A stretch of 32,032 nt of DNA from Oscillospiraceae bacterium (lineage in GTDB: Bacteria > Bacillota_A > Clostridia > Oscillospirales > CAG-272): NCBI GenBank assembly GCA_015064425.1, contig SVSF01000008.1, positions 1-32,032 on the forward strand, written 5' to 3'. The position numbers and the translations under genes were made by a program. Each line of letters starts with the position of its first letter. Position 1 is the first letter of the stretch. The notes beneath the pieces are model-generated. The model searched no databases and was not told the DNA's origin. It saw nothing but the letters and a program-made list of their open reading frames with translations. Of the stretch, positions 7,522-16,930 are shown piece by piece.

Positions 7522-8925
7522 TTAGAATCTGAAGTAGAGGAAAGGATTGAAGGAGCCGTTTACGAGGAATGCCGTTACCAGAGCCATTATAACTACTACA
7601 GAAACGGGTTCAAGTATTGCCGTTGCCTTCTGACCAACCTTGCTTACGGAGAATTTATTGAAAAGCATTTTGGGAATAGGTGTCGAGCCTATTATTGCAA
7701 GTACGAGGAGCAATGCATAGCTCTTTAAGTAGTAGCCCGTCTCAAAGCTCCAGAAGGGATCGCCGGATGCACCGAAGAGACCCTTGAAGTCTGCAATTAC
7801 CCCGGGGAGACCTGCCGCATTGAATATAACGAAGCTGAGTACGACTATCAGCATCGTATAGATATGGGGGATCACGCGGCCGGTTTTGTTGAGAAGCTTG
7901 AGAAGTCCGAGCTTTTCAACTATAAGAAGCGCTCCGAAGAGCACGCCCCAGAGAATGAAGTTCCAGTCGGCACCGTGCCATATACCTGTAGCTGCCCATA
8001 CGATAGCTATGTTTATAAACCAACGGCCTTTGGAGACTCTGTTACCGCCCAAGGGAATGTAGAGATAATCTCTGAACCATCCGCCCATGGACATATGCCA
8101 TCTTCTCCAGAATTCAGTAATGCTCTTGGAAATGAAGGGATAGTCGAAGTTCTCAAGGAAGTGGAAGCCGAATATCTTACCGAGACCGATAGCCATATCA
8201 CTGTATCCCGAGAAGTCGAAGTATATCTGAAGGGTATATGCTATGGCGTATATCCAGAAGAATCCCGTGGATTTATCTCCCGAGTCTCTGAATATGGCAC
8301 AGAGCTCACCCATTGTATTCGCTATGAGTACCTTCTTACCGAGACCGTAAACGAAACGTCTGATACCGAGGTATACTTTGTCTAGGTCGCTGTCCCTTTC
8401 GTGGAGCTCTCTCGCTACGTCAATATAACGTACGATAGGTCCTGCGATAAGTTGGGGGAAGAGACATACGTAGGTTGCCATGGTGATAAGGTTCTTTTCA
8501 GCGTGAACGTCGCCTCTGTATACGTCTATGGTATAGCTCATAGTCTGGAAGGTGAAGAAGCTGATACCGATGGGAAGGGGTACGCCCGTAAAGGGAATAG
8601 AAGTGCCGAGTATGGAGTTGACTATACCTATAAAGAAGTCTGCATACTTAAAGAAGCCCAAAAGCGAAAGATTTATTACTATAGAAGATATGAGAAGTAT
8701 CTTTGCTTTTTTTGTACCTCTGCATTTTTCTATTGCCAGACCGTGAAGATAGTCTGACAAGGATGATATAATGAGCAGGGCCGTATAGATAGGCTCTCCG
8801 AAAAAGTAGAACAGCATACTGCTTATAAACAGTACGAAGTTGCGCATCTTCTTGGGTACTATAAAGTAAAGTAACAGTACCACGGGAAGAAACAGATATA
8901 GGAATGAGATACTTGAAAAAAGCAT
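7522..8925 (-). CDS. MBOAT family O-acyltransferase (AlgI/DltB type)
   Basis: A 467-residue polytopic membrane protein. Hallmarks are FQTMSYTIDVYRG (about 126-138), FPQLIAGPIVRY, DFSGYSDMAIGLG (237-249), FWRRWHMSM (His 277) and GIWHGADWNF with the putative catalytic His 317. AlgI-like MBOATs move acetyl groups across the membrane for a partner such as the adjacent DHHW protein. A longer frame reaches 8997, but the real start is the ATG at 8925: GGAG precedes it and MLFSSISFLYLFLP is the family's usual N-terminus. It is transcribed from a promoter at 9033-9060. Confidence 0.95.
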   Translation of the reverse strand: MLFSSISFLYLFLPVVLLLYFIVPKKMRNFVLFISSMLFYFFGEPIYTALLIISSLSDYLHGLAIEKCRGTKKAKILLISSIVINLSLLGFFKYADFFIGIVNSILGTSIPFTGVPLPIGISFFTFQTMSYTIDVYRGDVHAEKNLITMATYVCLFPQLIAGPIVRYIDVARELHERDSDLDKVYLGIRRFVYGLGKKVLIANTMGELCAIFRDSGDKSTGFFWIYAIAYTLQIYFDFSGYSDMAIGLGKIFGFHFLENFDYPFISKSITEFWRRWHMSMGGWFRDYLYIPLGGNRVSKGRWFINIAIVWAATGIWHGADWNFILWGVLFGALLIVEKLGLLKLLNKTGRVIPHIYTMLIVVLSFVIFNAAGLPGVIADFKGLFGASGDPFWSFETGYYLKSYALLLVLAIIGSTPIPKMLFNKFSVSKVGQKATAILEPVSVVVIMALVTAFLVNGSFNPFLYFRF

Positions 8926-9032
8926 TTTGACTCTCCGTTTCTTTTGAATTTGTTTTTGACTCTGTATGTAAAACGTATGTGCGGGCAAAAAAGTCACAAA
9001 GAATTTTATACACGGGTCCTATGCTGTAATAT

Positions 9033-9060
9033 ATCCTATCACAAAGAAAATTAATGTCAA
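9033..9060 (-). promoter_or_regulatory. Promoter of the MBOAT/DHHW operon
   Basis: On the minus strand: TTGACA (9060-9055), 16 bp, TAGGAT (9038-9033). It lies about 110 bases before the MBOAT start. Confidence 0.65.
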
Positions 9061-9124
9061 TATGGTTAACTTTCTTTTGTATAATGTGCATATATAAACA
9101 GAAAAAAATTATGTAAAATTCCTC

Positions 9125-9153
9125 TTGAATTCTTACCAAAAATACCTTATTAT
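9125..9153 (+). promoter_or_regulatory. Promoter of the rhamnosidase gene
   Basis: TTGAAT (9125-9130), 17 bp, TATTAT (9148-9153). It is divergent from the MBOAT promoter, with about 65 bases between their -35 elements. Confidence 0.65.
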
Positions 9154-9210
9154 GAGAGTGAGCATTTTTCGCTTTAAAACAAAAGAAGATCTTCAAAACG
9201 GAGGATGAAA

Positions 9211-11808
9211 ATGATAAAGATAAGAGAGATAATGATCGACTATCAGAAGAAAAATTTTGTAGTCGATACCGACACACCATTATTTTCCTGGATAGCTGAA
9301 TCTGATGCCAACGATCAGAAGCAGAAATCTTACCGTATAGTGGTCAAAAAGGGTAGGAATATTTTCTGGGACAGCGGAAAGGTAAAGAGCGAGGACAGTA
9401 TATACATTAAATATGAAGGCAAGGAGCTTGAACCCAATTCAGTCTACAGTCTTAAGATAAGCGTTGAAGCTACCAACGGAGACAAGACCGATTTTGAAGA
9501 AAGCTTTGTAAGCGGTAAACTTAAGGAAAAATGGACCGGTAAGTGGATAAGCAGTAATATGGAAAAACACACCGAGCAGAATCCGCCTCCGGATGTTTTT
9601 CGTAAGTTTATCAGTGTAAAGAAGGGCCTTGAAAGAGCGGTAATATATTCCACCGCTATGGGCGTATACAAAGCAAAGTGCAACGGAGAGTTCATAAGCG
9701 ACGACGTGAACGCCCCCGGATTTACCTCATACAACAACCGTGTTCAGTATCAGATATACGACCTTATGCCCTATCTTAAGACGGGCGAAAACGAGATCAG
9801 AGTTATTCTCGGCAGCGGCTGGTACAGAGGAAGAATCGTAAACGCTATGAACAGCTTCGGAAGCAGAACAGGGTTTAACTGTGAGATCCACCTTTTCTAT
9901 AAGGACGGCGCTCACGAGGTAATTATTACAGACAAGACCTGGAAATGGACAGAGGACGGTCCTCTCCGTTTTGCAGAATACTACGACGGTAATATCTACG
10001 ATGCAAGAAGAGAAGACGAGACACAGTGGAAGTGGCACGAGGTATGGATGCTTCCCAAGTACGAGGTGCCCAAGACCATAGTTTATACCGAGTGTCCTCT
10101 TATGAAGAAGAAGCACAGGCTCACTCCCGTAAGAAGCTACGTTACCGAAGACGGAACGGAATTTATCTGGGATTTCGGGCAGAACCATGCGGGCTACGTT
10201 GTATTCAGCGTTAAGGCAAGCTGCGGCACAGAGATCTCCGTGCAATACGGCGAGGACGTTTGGCCCGATACGAAAAAGCTTTATCAGGACAACCTTACAA
10301 ACTGCCGTCAGGAGATACGCTATACCTGTAAGAGTGATGAATGGGAGACATATGAACCTATATTCACTACCTCAGGCGGCCAGTATGTAAGAGTTCTCGG
10401 TATAAATTCACTTGATCAGATAAAGATCGAGGCGTACGTTTGCTACTCTGACCTTGACTATGCAGGCGAGTTTGAGTGCTCCGTACCCGGACTTAATAAG
10501 CTCAGAGACTGTATCGTATGGACACAGCGTTCCAACTCTCAGGATGTTCCTTCCGACACTCCCGCAAGATACGAGAGAATGGGTTGGACGGGAGACTTTG
10601 AGGTATTCCTCCGTACGGGAGTTAAGAGTCTCGATACACAGCCCTTTGCAAGGAAGTGGCTCCACGACCTTATGATCGACCAGTCTCCCAGCGGTGCGGT
10701 ACCGTGGGTGCTTCCCAAAGCAGTACACTACTCCAACGCAAAGGAATCTACCCCCTGTGGATGGGCTGATGCGGCAGTAGTAGTACCTTGGGTCATCTAC
10801 AAGACTTACGGTGACAAGGCACTTCTTGAAAGACAGTACAACAGTATGAAGAAGCTCGTTGAGCTTGAAAAGAAGAACGCCGCGTGGGATTCCGTAGGAC
10901 ACGAAAGATATCTTATAGAAGTAGGCTATCATTTCGGCGACTGGCTTATGCCCTATATGGATTATCCTCAGTGGTACGAATCCGCGAAATGGCTCGCTAC
11001 CTGCTACTTCGCAAACAGTGCGAGAATACTCAGCCGCAGTGCCGAGGTATTGGGATACGAAAAGGATGCAAAGAAATACGCAAACCTTTATGAGAATATA
11101 AGAAAAGCCTTCTGCAAGAAATACATACTTCCCGATGGAACTATCAACTCTCCTTATCAGGGCGTTTACGTATGCGCTATCGCATTTGACCTTGTTACCG
11201 ATAAGATAAGAGAGAGCGTTTCAAAGCAGCTTGTTGAAGATATTGCAAAGCGTGACGGATGCCTCTGTTCAGGTGTACTTTCCGTAAGCCATATTATGGA
11301 ATCTCTCAGCAGCACGGGCAAGGTGCAGGAAGCTTACGACCTTCTCTTTAACGAAAAGATGCCCGGCTGGCTCTATATGGTAAACCAGGGTGCCAACACC
11401 ATTTGGGAGTGCTGGAACGGACACGGCTTGTATTATCCCGGTGCGGAAAACATATACGCTTGGTGCAGTAAGAACCATTGGGCTATGGGCTCTGTCGGTG
11501 ACTGGATGTACCGCAAGATAGGCGGTCTCAGCATAGACGAGGCTGCTCTCGGAGATACGGGATACAAGCACTTTACCGTTGAACCTTGGCTTTGCAAGCG
11601 TATAAGTTATTGTAAGCACAGCTACAATAGCGTTTACGGTACTATCAAGGTAGATTGGAAGATGGAGAACGGCAAGTTCTTCATGGATCTTGAGGTGCCC
11701 TTCAACTGTACCGCTACCGTAAATCTTCCCGACGGAAGGACTTATGAAGTGGGAAGCGGTAAGCACAGTTACGAAAGCGCTGTTCCCGCGGAAAAGCTCT
11801 ACAACTGA
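9211..11808 (+). CDS. Alpha-L-rhamnosidase, glycoside hydrolase family 78
   Basis: An 865-residue enzyme with no signal peptide, so probably intracellular. It hydrolyses terminal alpha-L-rhamnose from oligosaccharides or glycosides by inversion. Domain order follows GH78: N-terminal beta-sandwich domains (about residues 5-320, including the WIS..., FRK and GWYRGR segments typical of the carbohydrate-binding-like domain), an (alpha/alpha)6 barrel (about 420-770), and a C-terminal beta domain. The conserved DxxxxxExxGWTGD motif gives D449, E455 (acid candidate) and D462. WECW gives E733 (base candidate). The ATG at 9211 is preferred over 9205 because GGAGG ends at 9204. It is monocistronic and ends at a strong terminator. 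Confidence 0.95.
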   Translation: MIKIREIMIDYQKKNFVVDTDTPLFSWIAESDANDQKQKSYRIVVKKGRNIFWDSGKVKSEDSIYIKYEGKELEPNSVYSLKISVEATNGDKTDFEESFVSGKLKEKWTGKWISSNMEKHTEQNPPPDVFRKFISVKKGLERAVIYSTAMGVYKAKCNGEFISDDVNAPGFTSYNNRVQYQIYDLMPYLKTGENEIRVILGSGWYRGRIVNAMNSFGSRTGFNCEIHLFYKDGAHEVIITDKTWKWTEDGPLRFAEYYDGNIYDARREDETQWKWHEVWMLPKYEVPKTIVYTECPLMKKKHRLTPVRSYVTEDGTEFIWDFGQNHAGYVVFSVKASCGTEISVQYGEDVWPDTKKLYQDNLTNCRQEIRYTCKSDEWETYEPIFTTSGGQYVRVLGINSLDQIKIEAYVCYSDLDYAGEFECSVPGLNKLRDCIVWTQRSNSQDVPSDTPARYERMGWTGDFEVFLRTGVKSLDTQPFARKWLHDLMIDQSPSGAVPWVLPKAVHYSNAKESTPCGWADAAVVVPWVIYKTYGDKALLERQYNSMKKLVELEKKNAAWDSVGHERYLIEVGYHFGDWLMPYMDYPQWYESAKWLATCYFANSARILSRSAEVLGYEKDAKKYANLYENIRKAFCKKYILPDGTINSPYQGVYVCAIAFDLVTDKIRESVSKQLVEDIAKRDGCLCSGVLSVSHIMESLSSTGKVQEAYDLLFNEKMPGWLYMVNQGANTIWECWNGHGLYYPGAENIYAWCSKNHWAMGSVGDWMYRKIGGLSIDEAALGDTGYKHFTVEPWLCKRISYCKHSYNSVYGTIKVDWKMENGKFFMDLEVPFNCTATVNLPDGRTYEVGSGKHSYESAVPAEKLYN

Positions 11809-11816
11809 TACAGCAT

Positions 11817-11849
11817 AAAAGTCCATACGGTCTGACCGTATGGACTTTT
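11817..11849 (+). terminator. Intrinsic terminator after the rhamnosidase gene
   Basis: A perfect 15-bp stem (11817-11831 with 11835-11849), a three-base loop and a terminal T-run. Confidence 0.93.
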
Positions 11850-11886
11850 TACGTGCGGTGTGTGAAAAATGGTCCTTGTTTTGGGT

Positions 11887-11915
11887 TTGACAAAAATCTT
11901 CGCAGGTGCTATACT
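11887..11915 (+). promoter_or_regulatory. Promoter of the DUF89 gene
   Basis: TTGACA (11887-11892), exactly 17 bp, TATACT (11910-11915). It lies inside the longest open frame starting at 11869 and so rules out that start. The predicted 5' leader is only about 15 bases. Confidence 0.85.
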
Positions 11916-11937
11916 CTTTTGGATCGAGGTGATAAAA

Positions 11938-12813
11938 ATGATAATGGGAGAAGAATGCAGAGGCTGTCTCATAAGATCTCAGCTTAAAAAAGTAAGATCA
12001 TACGGTGATGATCCCCGCGTTGGAATATTCGAAAGAAGAGTACACGAGGAGGTAATGGCGTGGACCGAGGAGGCGGCATCTTCCATCATAATGAGAAGAA
12101 TAAACGCTATACATAAAGAGATCTTCGGAGAGGGTATAGACTATTCAAAGGAAAAAAGAGAACTGAATGCCGCTATACTTGCCATAGAGGACGAGATATA
12201 TTCCGAGATAAAAAAGTCGGATGAGCCTCTTTTTGAGGCCATATGCTACGCTCAAGCGGGAAATTATATAGATTACGCCACTATGAGCGATATTGATAAG
12301 GACAGTGCGCTTAGGGCGGTCTTTGAAGCAAGAGGAAAGTCGGGACTTCCGGGTGAAGTCTATTCGGAGCTTAAGGAAGATCTTTCTTCCGCAGAGAAGC
12401 TTACGGTGCTTCTTGACAATTGCGGAGAAATAGTTTTTGATAAGCTTTTGATAAAGACCGTAAAGGAGCTGTATCCCGCGATAGACGTTACGGCAGTGGT
12501 AAGAGGAAAGGCTATAGTCAATGACGTGACTGAAGAGGATGCGCACCAGATCGGACTTTATGAAGTCTGCCGCGTTATAGGCAACGGTACGGACATACCC
12601 GGTACGCATCTGCCGGAGATAAACGAGGAGACCCTTGAAGCGCTCAAAGGAGCGGATCTTATAATATCAAAGGGACTTGGAAATTTTGAGACCTTTGAAG
12701 GAAACGGCTATAACGTATACTTTATGTTTCTTACAAAGTGCGGATATGTTGCGAAAAAGACAGGGATCCCCTATATGTCTCCGGGACTTTTGCACGAACG
12801 TGGAACAAATTGA
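11938..12813 (+). CDS. DUF89/ARMT1-like metal-dependent phosphatase
   Basis: A 291-residue cytoplasmic protein of the DUF89 family, damage-control phosphatases that remove phosphate from unwanted sugar- or cofactor-phosphates using a divalent metal. Family signatures are an N-terminal C7-x2-C10 pair, GNYID (108-112), the metal-site motif LDNCGE (D160, N161, E164), VRGKAIVNDV (D196) and ISKGLGNFET (244-252). The longest frame begins at 11869. I choose the ATG at 11938 because an AGGTGAT site precedes it, MIMGEECRGC is the family's N-terminus, and a strong promoter lies between the two. The physiological substrate is unknown. Confidence 0.92.
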   Translation: MIMGEECRGCLIRSQLKKVRSYGDDPRVGIFERRVHEEVMAWTEEAASSIIMRRINAIHKEIFGEGIDYSKEKRELNAAILAIEDEIYSEIKKSDEPLFEAICYAQAGNYIDYATMSDIDKDSALRAVFEARGKSGLPGEVYSELKEDLSSAEKLTVLLDNCGEIVFDKLLIKTVKELYPAIDVTAVVRGKAIVNDVTEEDAHQIGLYEVCRVIGNGTDIPGTHLPEINEETLEALKGADLIISKGLGNFETFEGNGYNVYFMFLTKCGYVAKKTGIPYMSPGLLHERGTN

Positions 12814-12842
12814 ATAATTTATCGTCTAACAGACGAAAAGAT

Positions 12843-12880
12843 TGTCCGCAACCTTTTTAAAGCTGCGGGCATTCTTATTT
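12843..12880 (+). terminator. Possible terminator after the DUF89 gene
   Basis: An 8-bp stem (TGTCCGCA with TGCGGGCA), a 13-base loop and a TTCTTATTT tail. The long loop makes it weaker than the other terminators here. Confidence 0.5.
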
Positions 12881-12900
12881 ATGAACGCCAAATTAATAAT

Positions 12901-12929
12901 TCTTAAGACAATCTTAAACAGTCTTACAC
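12901..12929 (+). promoter_or_regulatory. Phased repeats, probable response-regulator binding site
   Basis: Three copies of TCTTA(A)(x)ACA begin at 12901, 12912 and 12922, spaced 11 and 10 bases. This is one helical turn, as in PhoB/PhoP/VanR-type direct-repeat operators. They lie just upstream of a TAGAAT -10-like hexamer (12953-12958) and before the response-regulator gene. Autoregulation is the simplest reading. Confidence 0.6.
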
Positions 12930-12977
12930 TTTATTATTAATAATTTTTTTGGTAGAATGTGTTTGGAGGATGAAAAA

Positions 12978-13670
12978 ATGTACAATATTCTTGTGTGTGA
13001 CGACGAAGCGGATATAGTATCCGCGCTTAAGATCTACCTTGGTGCAGAAGGCTACCGTGTTTTTGAAGCGAGTAACGGAGCGGAAGCCCTCGGAGTGCTT
13101 GACAGGGAAGATATCCATCTTGTGCTTATGGATATAATGATGCCTTTTATGGACGGTATTACGGCTCTGTCAAAATTACGTGAAAAAAATAATATCCCCG
13201 TTATACTCCTTACGGCAAAGAGTGAGGATAGCGATAAGATATTCGGGCTTGACGTGGGAGCGGATGATTATATAACAAAGCCATTCAATCCGGTAGAGGT
13301 ACTGGCAAGGGTAAGATCTCAGCTTAGAAGATATATGCGTCTTGGAGGAAACGTGAACACGGAGCAGAACGGAGTGATTTCTCTCGGAGGTATAGAGATA
13401 AACGAAAGAAGCCGTACGGTAACGGTGGATGGGGACCCTGTATCGCTAACGGTAACAGAATATGATATATTGAAGCTTCTTATGAGCTATCCCGGAGAGG
13501 TGATGTCCTCTAAAGAAATATACAAGCGTATAAGAAACGACGAACCGATCGGTGTTGAAAATACCGTTGCGGTACATATAAGACACATCAGAGAAAAAAT
13601 TGAAATCGATCCCGCGGAGCCGAGACATCTCAAAGTTGTATGGGCTCAAGGATATAAATTTGAGGCATAA
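12978..13670 (+). CDS. OmpR/PhoB-family response regulator
   Basis: A 230-residue two-domain regulator. The receiver domain (1-120) has the acidic pair D8-D9, phospho-acceptor D52 in LVLMDIMMPFMDG, LLTAKSE with the conserved Thr, and the YITKPFNP Lys loop. The C-terminal half is a winged-helix DNA-binding domain (SLTVTEYDILKLLM ... VAVHIRHIREKIE ... VVWAQGYKFEA). It most resembles VanR-like regulators. The ATG at 12978 has GGAGGA seven bases upstream; an in-frame ATG at 12957 has none. The next gene is its histidine kinase, and phased repeats upstream suggest autoregulation. Confidence 0.95.
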   Translation: MYNILVCDDEADIVSALKIYLGAEGYRVFEASNGAEALGVLDREDIHLVLMDIMMPFMDGITALSKLREKNNIPVILLTAKSEDSDKIFGLDVGADDYITKPFNPVEVLARVRSQLRRYMRLGGNVNTEQNGVISLGGIEINERSRTVTVDGDPVSLTVTEYDILKLLMSYPGEVMSSKEIYKRIRNDEPIGVENTVAVHIRHIREKIEIDPAEPRHLKVVWAQGYKFEA

Positions 13671-13701
13671 GCTTTGCGGGACAGCATTGGAGGGATGAAT
13701 C

Positions 13702-15567
13702 GTGAGATTCAAAAGGAGTACGGCAGTTAAGATAATTGCCTTTCTGCTCTGCGTTTTTACGCTTATATCGGCGGCTCTGTCGGCTGCGGCAGTATACTTC
13801 ATGGCTGAACTGGGATTTTATACCCGTTCATTTGAGGCGATCCGTACGGAGCATATGGGCAAGCTTGTATCTGACACGGGGTACAGTATTGCTTATATGT
13901 ACATCTACGATGGGACTGACTATCTGAATGAATGGTGCAAGTACAGGAATCTCGCGTTTGAGATAAGTGACAGGAACGACGAACGTATACTGTTTGTTCA
14001 CGGCGGCAAAAAGGGTGATATCACCAAGGAATGTATTCTTGATGAGAAAGATCACGAAGGTGTGCAATACAGACTCAAGGTAACCGTGAGCAACACGGAG
14101 TCTTACGAATACACAGATGATATATCTATACTTGACTACTGGATGAAAGCGGGAAATACCTGGAAATACGGAATTGTAGCCATAGCTGTAATATCGGTGA
14201 TCCTTAATCTGGCGGCATTTGCCGTACTTATGATCACGGCAGGCTACGGCACAAAGGCGGAGGGAACGTATCTCAATGCTCTGGACAGAATACCTTACGA
14301 TATTTTTACGGCAATTTTTGCAGGTGTGGTATTTCTTTGCCTATATGTCGGAATGGATTTTTACTACGGCGTTGAGGAAAGTATAATCGCCTGTACGGTC
14401 ACGGTCCTGTTTTTGTATCCGCTGTTGCTGATATTCCTTATAAGTACCGCGTCCAGACTCAAGGTCGGCGGACTTATAAAAAGGAGCTTTCTGTATAATT
14501 TTGTTAAGCTTGTTTTGAAAATATTTATCGCTGCGGCAAAGGGTGTTTACGAATTCTTTGCGAATATTCCTCTCATATGGAAAACGGGGCTCTTTATTCT
14601 TTGCGTTGTTTTTATGAATGCCGTAGGTATGATATTCATTTTCGAGAGACCTGAAGAATTGGGTATCGTACTGTGGATCCTTTCATGGGTGGCGGTTATA
14701 GGTGCCGCATATCGGATAGCCATAGATTTCAGAAGAATAAGAAAGGGCGGAGAAGCGCTTTCCTCGGGTGAGTATGACAAGAAGATAGATACTCAGAGAA
14801 TGATGAGGGACTTCAAACGTCACGGGGATGAGCTGAATTCTATCGGAGGAAGTTTGTCACATGCTTTGAGTGAAAAGCTTAAGAGCGAACGCTTTAAAAC
14901 GGAGCTTATTACAAACGTATCACATGATCTTAAAACTCCTCTTACTTCCATAATAAACTACGTGGACCTCATCAAGAAGGAAGAAATTGATAACGAGACC
15001 TTAAAGGAGTATATAGAGGTTCTTGACAGACAGTCACAGAAACTGAAGAAGCTTACGGAGGATCTGGTAGAGGCATCAAAGGCTTCTACGGGAAATCTTG
15101 CCGTGAATTTTGAGGAGTGCGAGCTAAATGAGCTCCTTACGCAGATGCTTGCGGAATACGGTGAAAAATTTGATGAAAAGACTCTTAAGGTCGTTACCGA
15201 AACTGTCGAGGGACCTGTGAACGTTATTGCAGACGGAAGGCACCTGTGGCGGATATTCGATAACCTTATGAGCAATATAATAAAATATACTATGCCCGGA
15301 ACACGTGTTTATATCGATATTTCGAAAAAGGACGGAAACGCCGAGGTCATATTCAGAAACATATCAAACTATCCCTTAAACAAATCAGGCTCCGAGCTGA
15401 CGGAACGTTTTGTGAGGGGAGACGGATCGAGACACAGCGAGGGAAGCGGACTTGGACTCTCTATTGCGAAAAGTCTTGCGGAACTCCAAAACGGCAGTCT
15501 CGATGCCAGCACAGACGGAGACCTGTTTAAAGTGGTACTTAACTTCCCCGAAGCAAAGCTGCCATAA
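13702..15567 (+). CDS. Multi-pass membrane sensor histidine kinase
   Basis: A 621-residue kinase starting at GTG with GGAGGG seven bases upstream. The first membrane segment (about 10-32) is followed by an extracytoplasmic region of about 120 residues, then roughly six more hydrophobic segments (about 153-345), more than the usual two. A HAMP-like linker leads to the HisKA domain with H408 in NVSHDLKTPLTSI. The ATPase domain has an N-box NLMSNIIKYT (about 520) and a G-box GSGLGLSIAKSL (about 580). It should phosphorylate the regulator encoded 31 bases upstream. The ligand is unknown. Co-transcription with a cell-surface glycosyltransferase hints at an envelope-related signal. Confidence 0.93.
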   Translation: MRFKRSTAVKIIAFLLCVFTLISAALSAAAVYFMAELGFYTRSFEAIRTEHMGKLVSDTGYSIAYMYIYDGTDYLNEWCKYRNLAFEISDRNDERILFVHGGKKGDITKECILDEKDHEGVQYRLKVTVSNTESYEYTDDISILDYWMKAGNTWKYGIVAIAVISVILNLAAFAVLMITAGYGTKAEGTYLNALDRIPYDIFTAIFAGVVFLCLYVGMDFYYGVEESIIACTVTVLFLYPLLLIFLISTASRLKVGGLIKRSFLYNFVKLVLKIFIAAAKGVYEFFANIPLIWKTGLFILCVVFMNAVGMIFIFERPEELGIVLWILSWVAVIGAAYRIAIDFRRIRKGGEALSSGEYDKKIDTQRMMRDFKRHGDELNSIGGSLSHALSEKLKSERFKTELITNVSHDLKTPLTSIINYVDLIKKEEIDNETLKEYIEVLDRQSQKLKKLTEDLVEASKASTGNLAVNFEECELNELLTQMLAEYGEKFDEKTLKVVTETVEGPVNVIADGRHLWRIFDNLMSNIIKYTMPGTRVYIDISKKDGNAEVIFRNISNYPLNKSGSELTERFVRGDGSRHSEGSGLGLSIAKSLAELQNGSLDASTDGDLFKVVLNFPEAKLP

Positions 15568-15588
15568 GAAGCGGGAAGAGGTAAACTT

Positions 15589-16839
15589 ATGGAGATCTTA
15601 GAGACCGTAAATTTTGTAATATCGCTTATCTTTACGATCTGTTATACTTATCAGATCCTTTATATACCGATATCTCTTTTGGGTAAGAAGAGAAAACATA
15701 AAAAATGCATTCTTCATAATTATGCGGTGCTTATATGCGCCAGAAATGAAGAAAGGGTCATAGGCGGACTTTTGGACAGCCTTAATGCTCAAAGCTATCC
15801 TGCGGACAAGCTTAAGGTATTCGTTATGGCAGATAACTGTACGGACGGAACTGCAAAGGCGGCGATGGAAAAAGGGGCTTTTGTCTATGAGCGGAGAGAT
15901 GACAAGCTTATAGGAAAGGGCTATGCTCTTGAGGAACTTCTCGTACATATCGAAGAAGATCACGGAGCCTTTGACGGGTATTTTGTATTTGACGCCGATA
16001 ACATACTTGAATCCGATTATATCGAACAGATGAATAAGAGCTTTTCGGACGGATATTCTATTGTTACGGGATACCGAAATTCCAAAAATTACGGAGCCAA
16101 CTGGATATCCGCGGGATATGCTTTGTGGTTTTTAAGGGAATCGAAGTATTTGAATCAGGCAAGGTGGATCCTCGGAACCAGCTGCGCGGTATCCGGTACG
16201 GGTTTTATGTTTGGCAGAAACATATACGAAAAGGCAGAGGGCTGGAAATATCATCTGCTGACGGAGGATATAGAGTTTTCCGTCGATATGATCTGCAGAG
16301 GAGAAAGAATAGGCTATTGCCCCGAAGCTGTTCTTTATGACGAACAACCTTTGAAATTCCGTCAGTCTTGTCGCCAGAGGATGCGCTGGGCAAAGGGATA
16401 CCTTCAGGTATTCCGTCGGTACGGAACGGATATGTTTAAGGGAATATTAAAGGCTGATTTTTCCTGCTTTGATATGGCCATGGCAATAATGCCGGCATTT
16501 ATTCTTTCGGTGATCGGTTTTGCCAGTAATCTCGTTTTTGCATTGGCGAGTGCTTTTGGAAGCGGAGATTTTACGGTGCTTGCTGAATCTTTGCTGTCTA
16601 TGGCGGCGGGAGCATATCTCCTTCTGTTTTTTATCGGAGCGGTAACTACTTTAAGCGAGTGGAAGAACATACACTGCCCGAATTATAAAAAGATCCTATA
16701 TTCCTTCAGTTTCCCTTTATTCATGTTTACCTATATCCCCATATCCGTTTGCGCCATATTCGCCAAGGTCACGTGGAAACCTATAGAACACGGACTTTCG
16801 GACAAGGGTATAGATGTTGGAAGAAAAAACAGAGCGTAG
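15589..16839 (+). CDS. Membrane glycosyltransferase family 2 (BcsA/HasA-like architecture)
   Basis: A 416-residue processive-type GT2. One N-terminal membrane segment (7-31) precedes the GT-A domain, with CARNEE (50-55), ADNCTDG (81-87), the metal-binding D135-A-D137, the catalytic-base motif TED (225-227) and Q263-R-M-R-W267 (the QxxRW motif). Three or four C-terminal membrane segments follow (about 290-400). Such enzymes polymerise and export polysaccharides such as poly-GlcNAc, cellulose or hyaluronan; the product here cannot be told. No partner subunits (PgaB, BcsB) are encoded nearby. It sits 21 bases after the kinase gene and is the last gene of that operon. Confidence 0.9.
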   Translation: MEILETVNFVISLIFTICYTYQILYIPISLLGKKRKHKKCILHNYAVLICARNEERVIGGLLDSLNAQSYPADKLKVFVMADNCTDGTAKAAMEKGAFVYERRDDKLIGKGYALEELLVHIEEDHGAFDGYFVFDADNILESDYIEQMNKSFSDGYSIVTGYRNSKNYGANWISAGYALWFLRESKYLNQARWILGTSCAVSGTGFMFGRNIYEKAEGWKYHLLTEDIEFSVDMICRGERIGYCPEAVLYDEQPLKFRQSCRQRMRWAKGYLQVFRRYGTDMFKGILKADFSCFDMAMAIMPAFILSVIGFASNLVFALASAFGSGDFTVLAESLLSMAAGAYLLLFFIGAVTTLSEWKNIHCPNYKKILYSFSFPLFMFTYIPISVCAIFAKVTWKPIEHGLSDKGIDVGRKNRA

Positions 16840-16860
16840 TAAATACGCTCTGTTTTTTGT
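16826..16860 (+). terminator. Intrinsic terminator of the regulator-kinase-GT2 operon
   Basis: A perfect 13-bp stem (16826-16838 with 16844-16856), a five-base loop and a T-run. The GT2 stop codon lies inside the stem. Confidence 0.93.
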
Positions 16861-16930
16861 AATAGACCGATGAATTTTTTAATATATACATATATGGAAA
16901 ATAATAAATTTCCCTATTTTCGCTTTTTTG

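Noticed and set aside
9005..9280. Continuation of a minus-strand frame (8648-9280) across the MBOAT-rhamnosidase intergenic region
   Set aside because: It overlaps both real genes in other frames and covers two promoters; no start site or recognisable protein.
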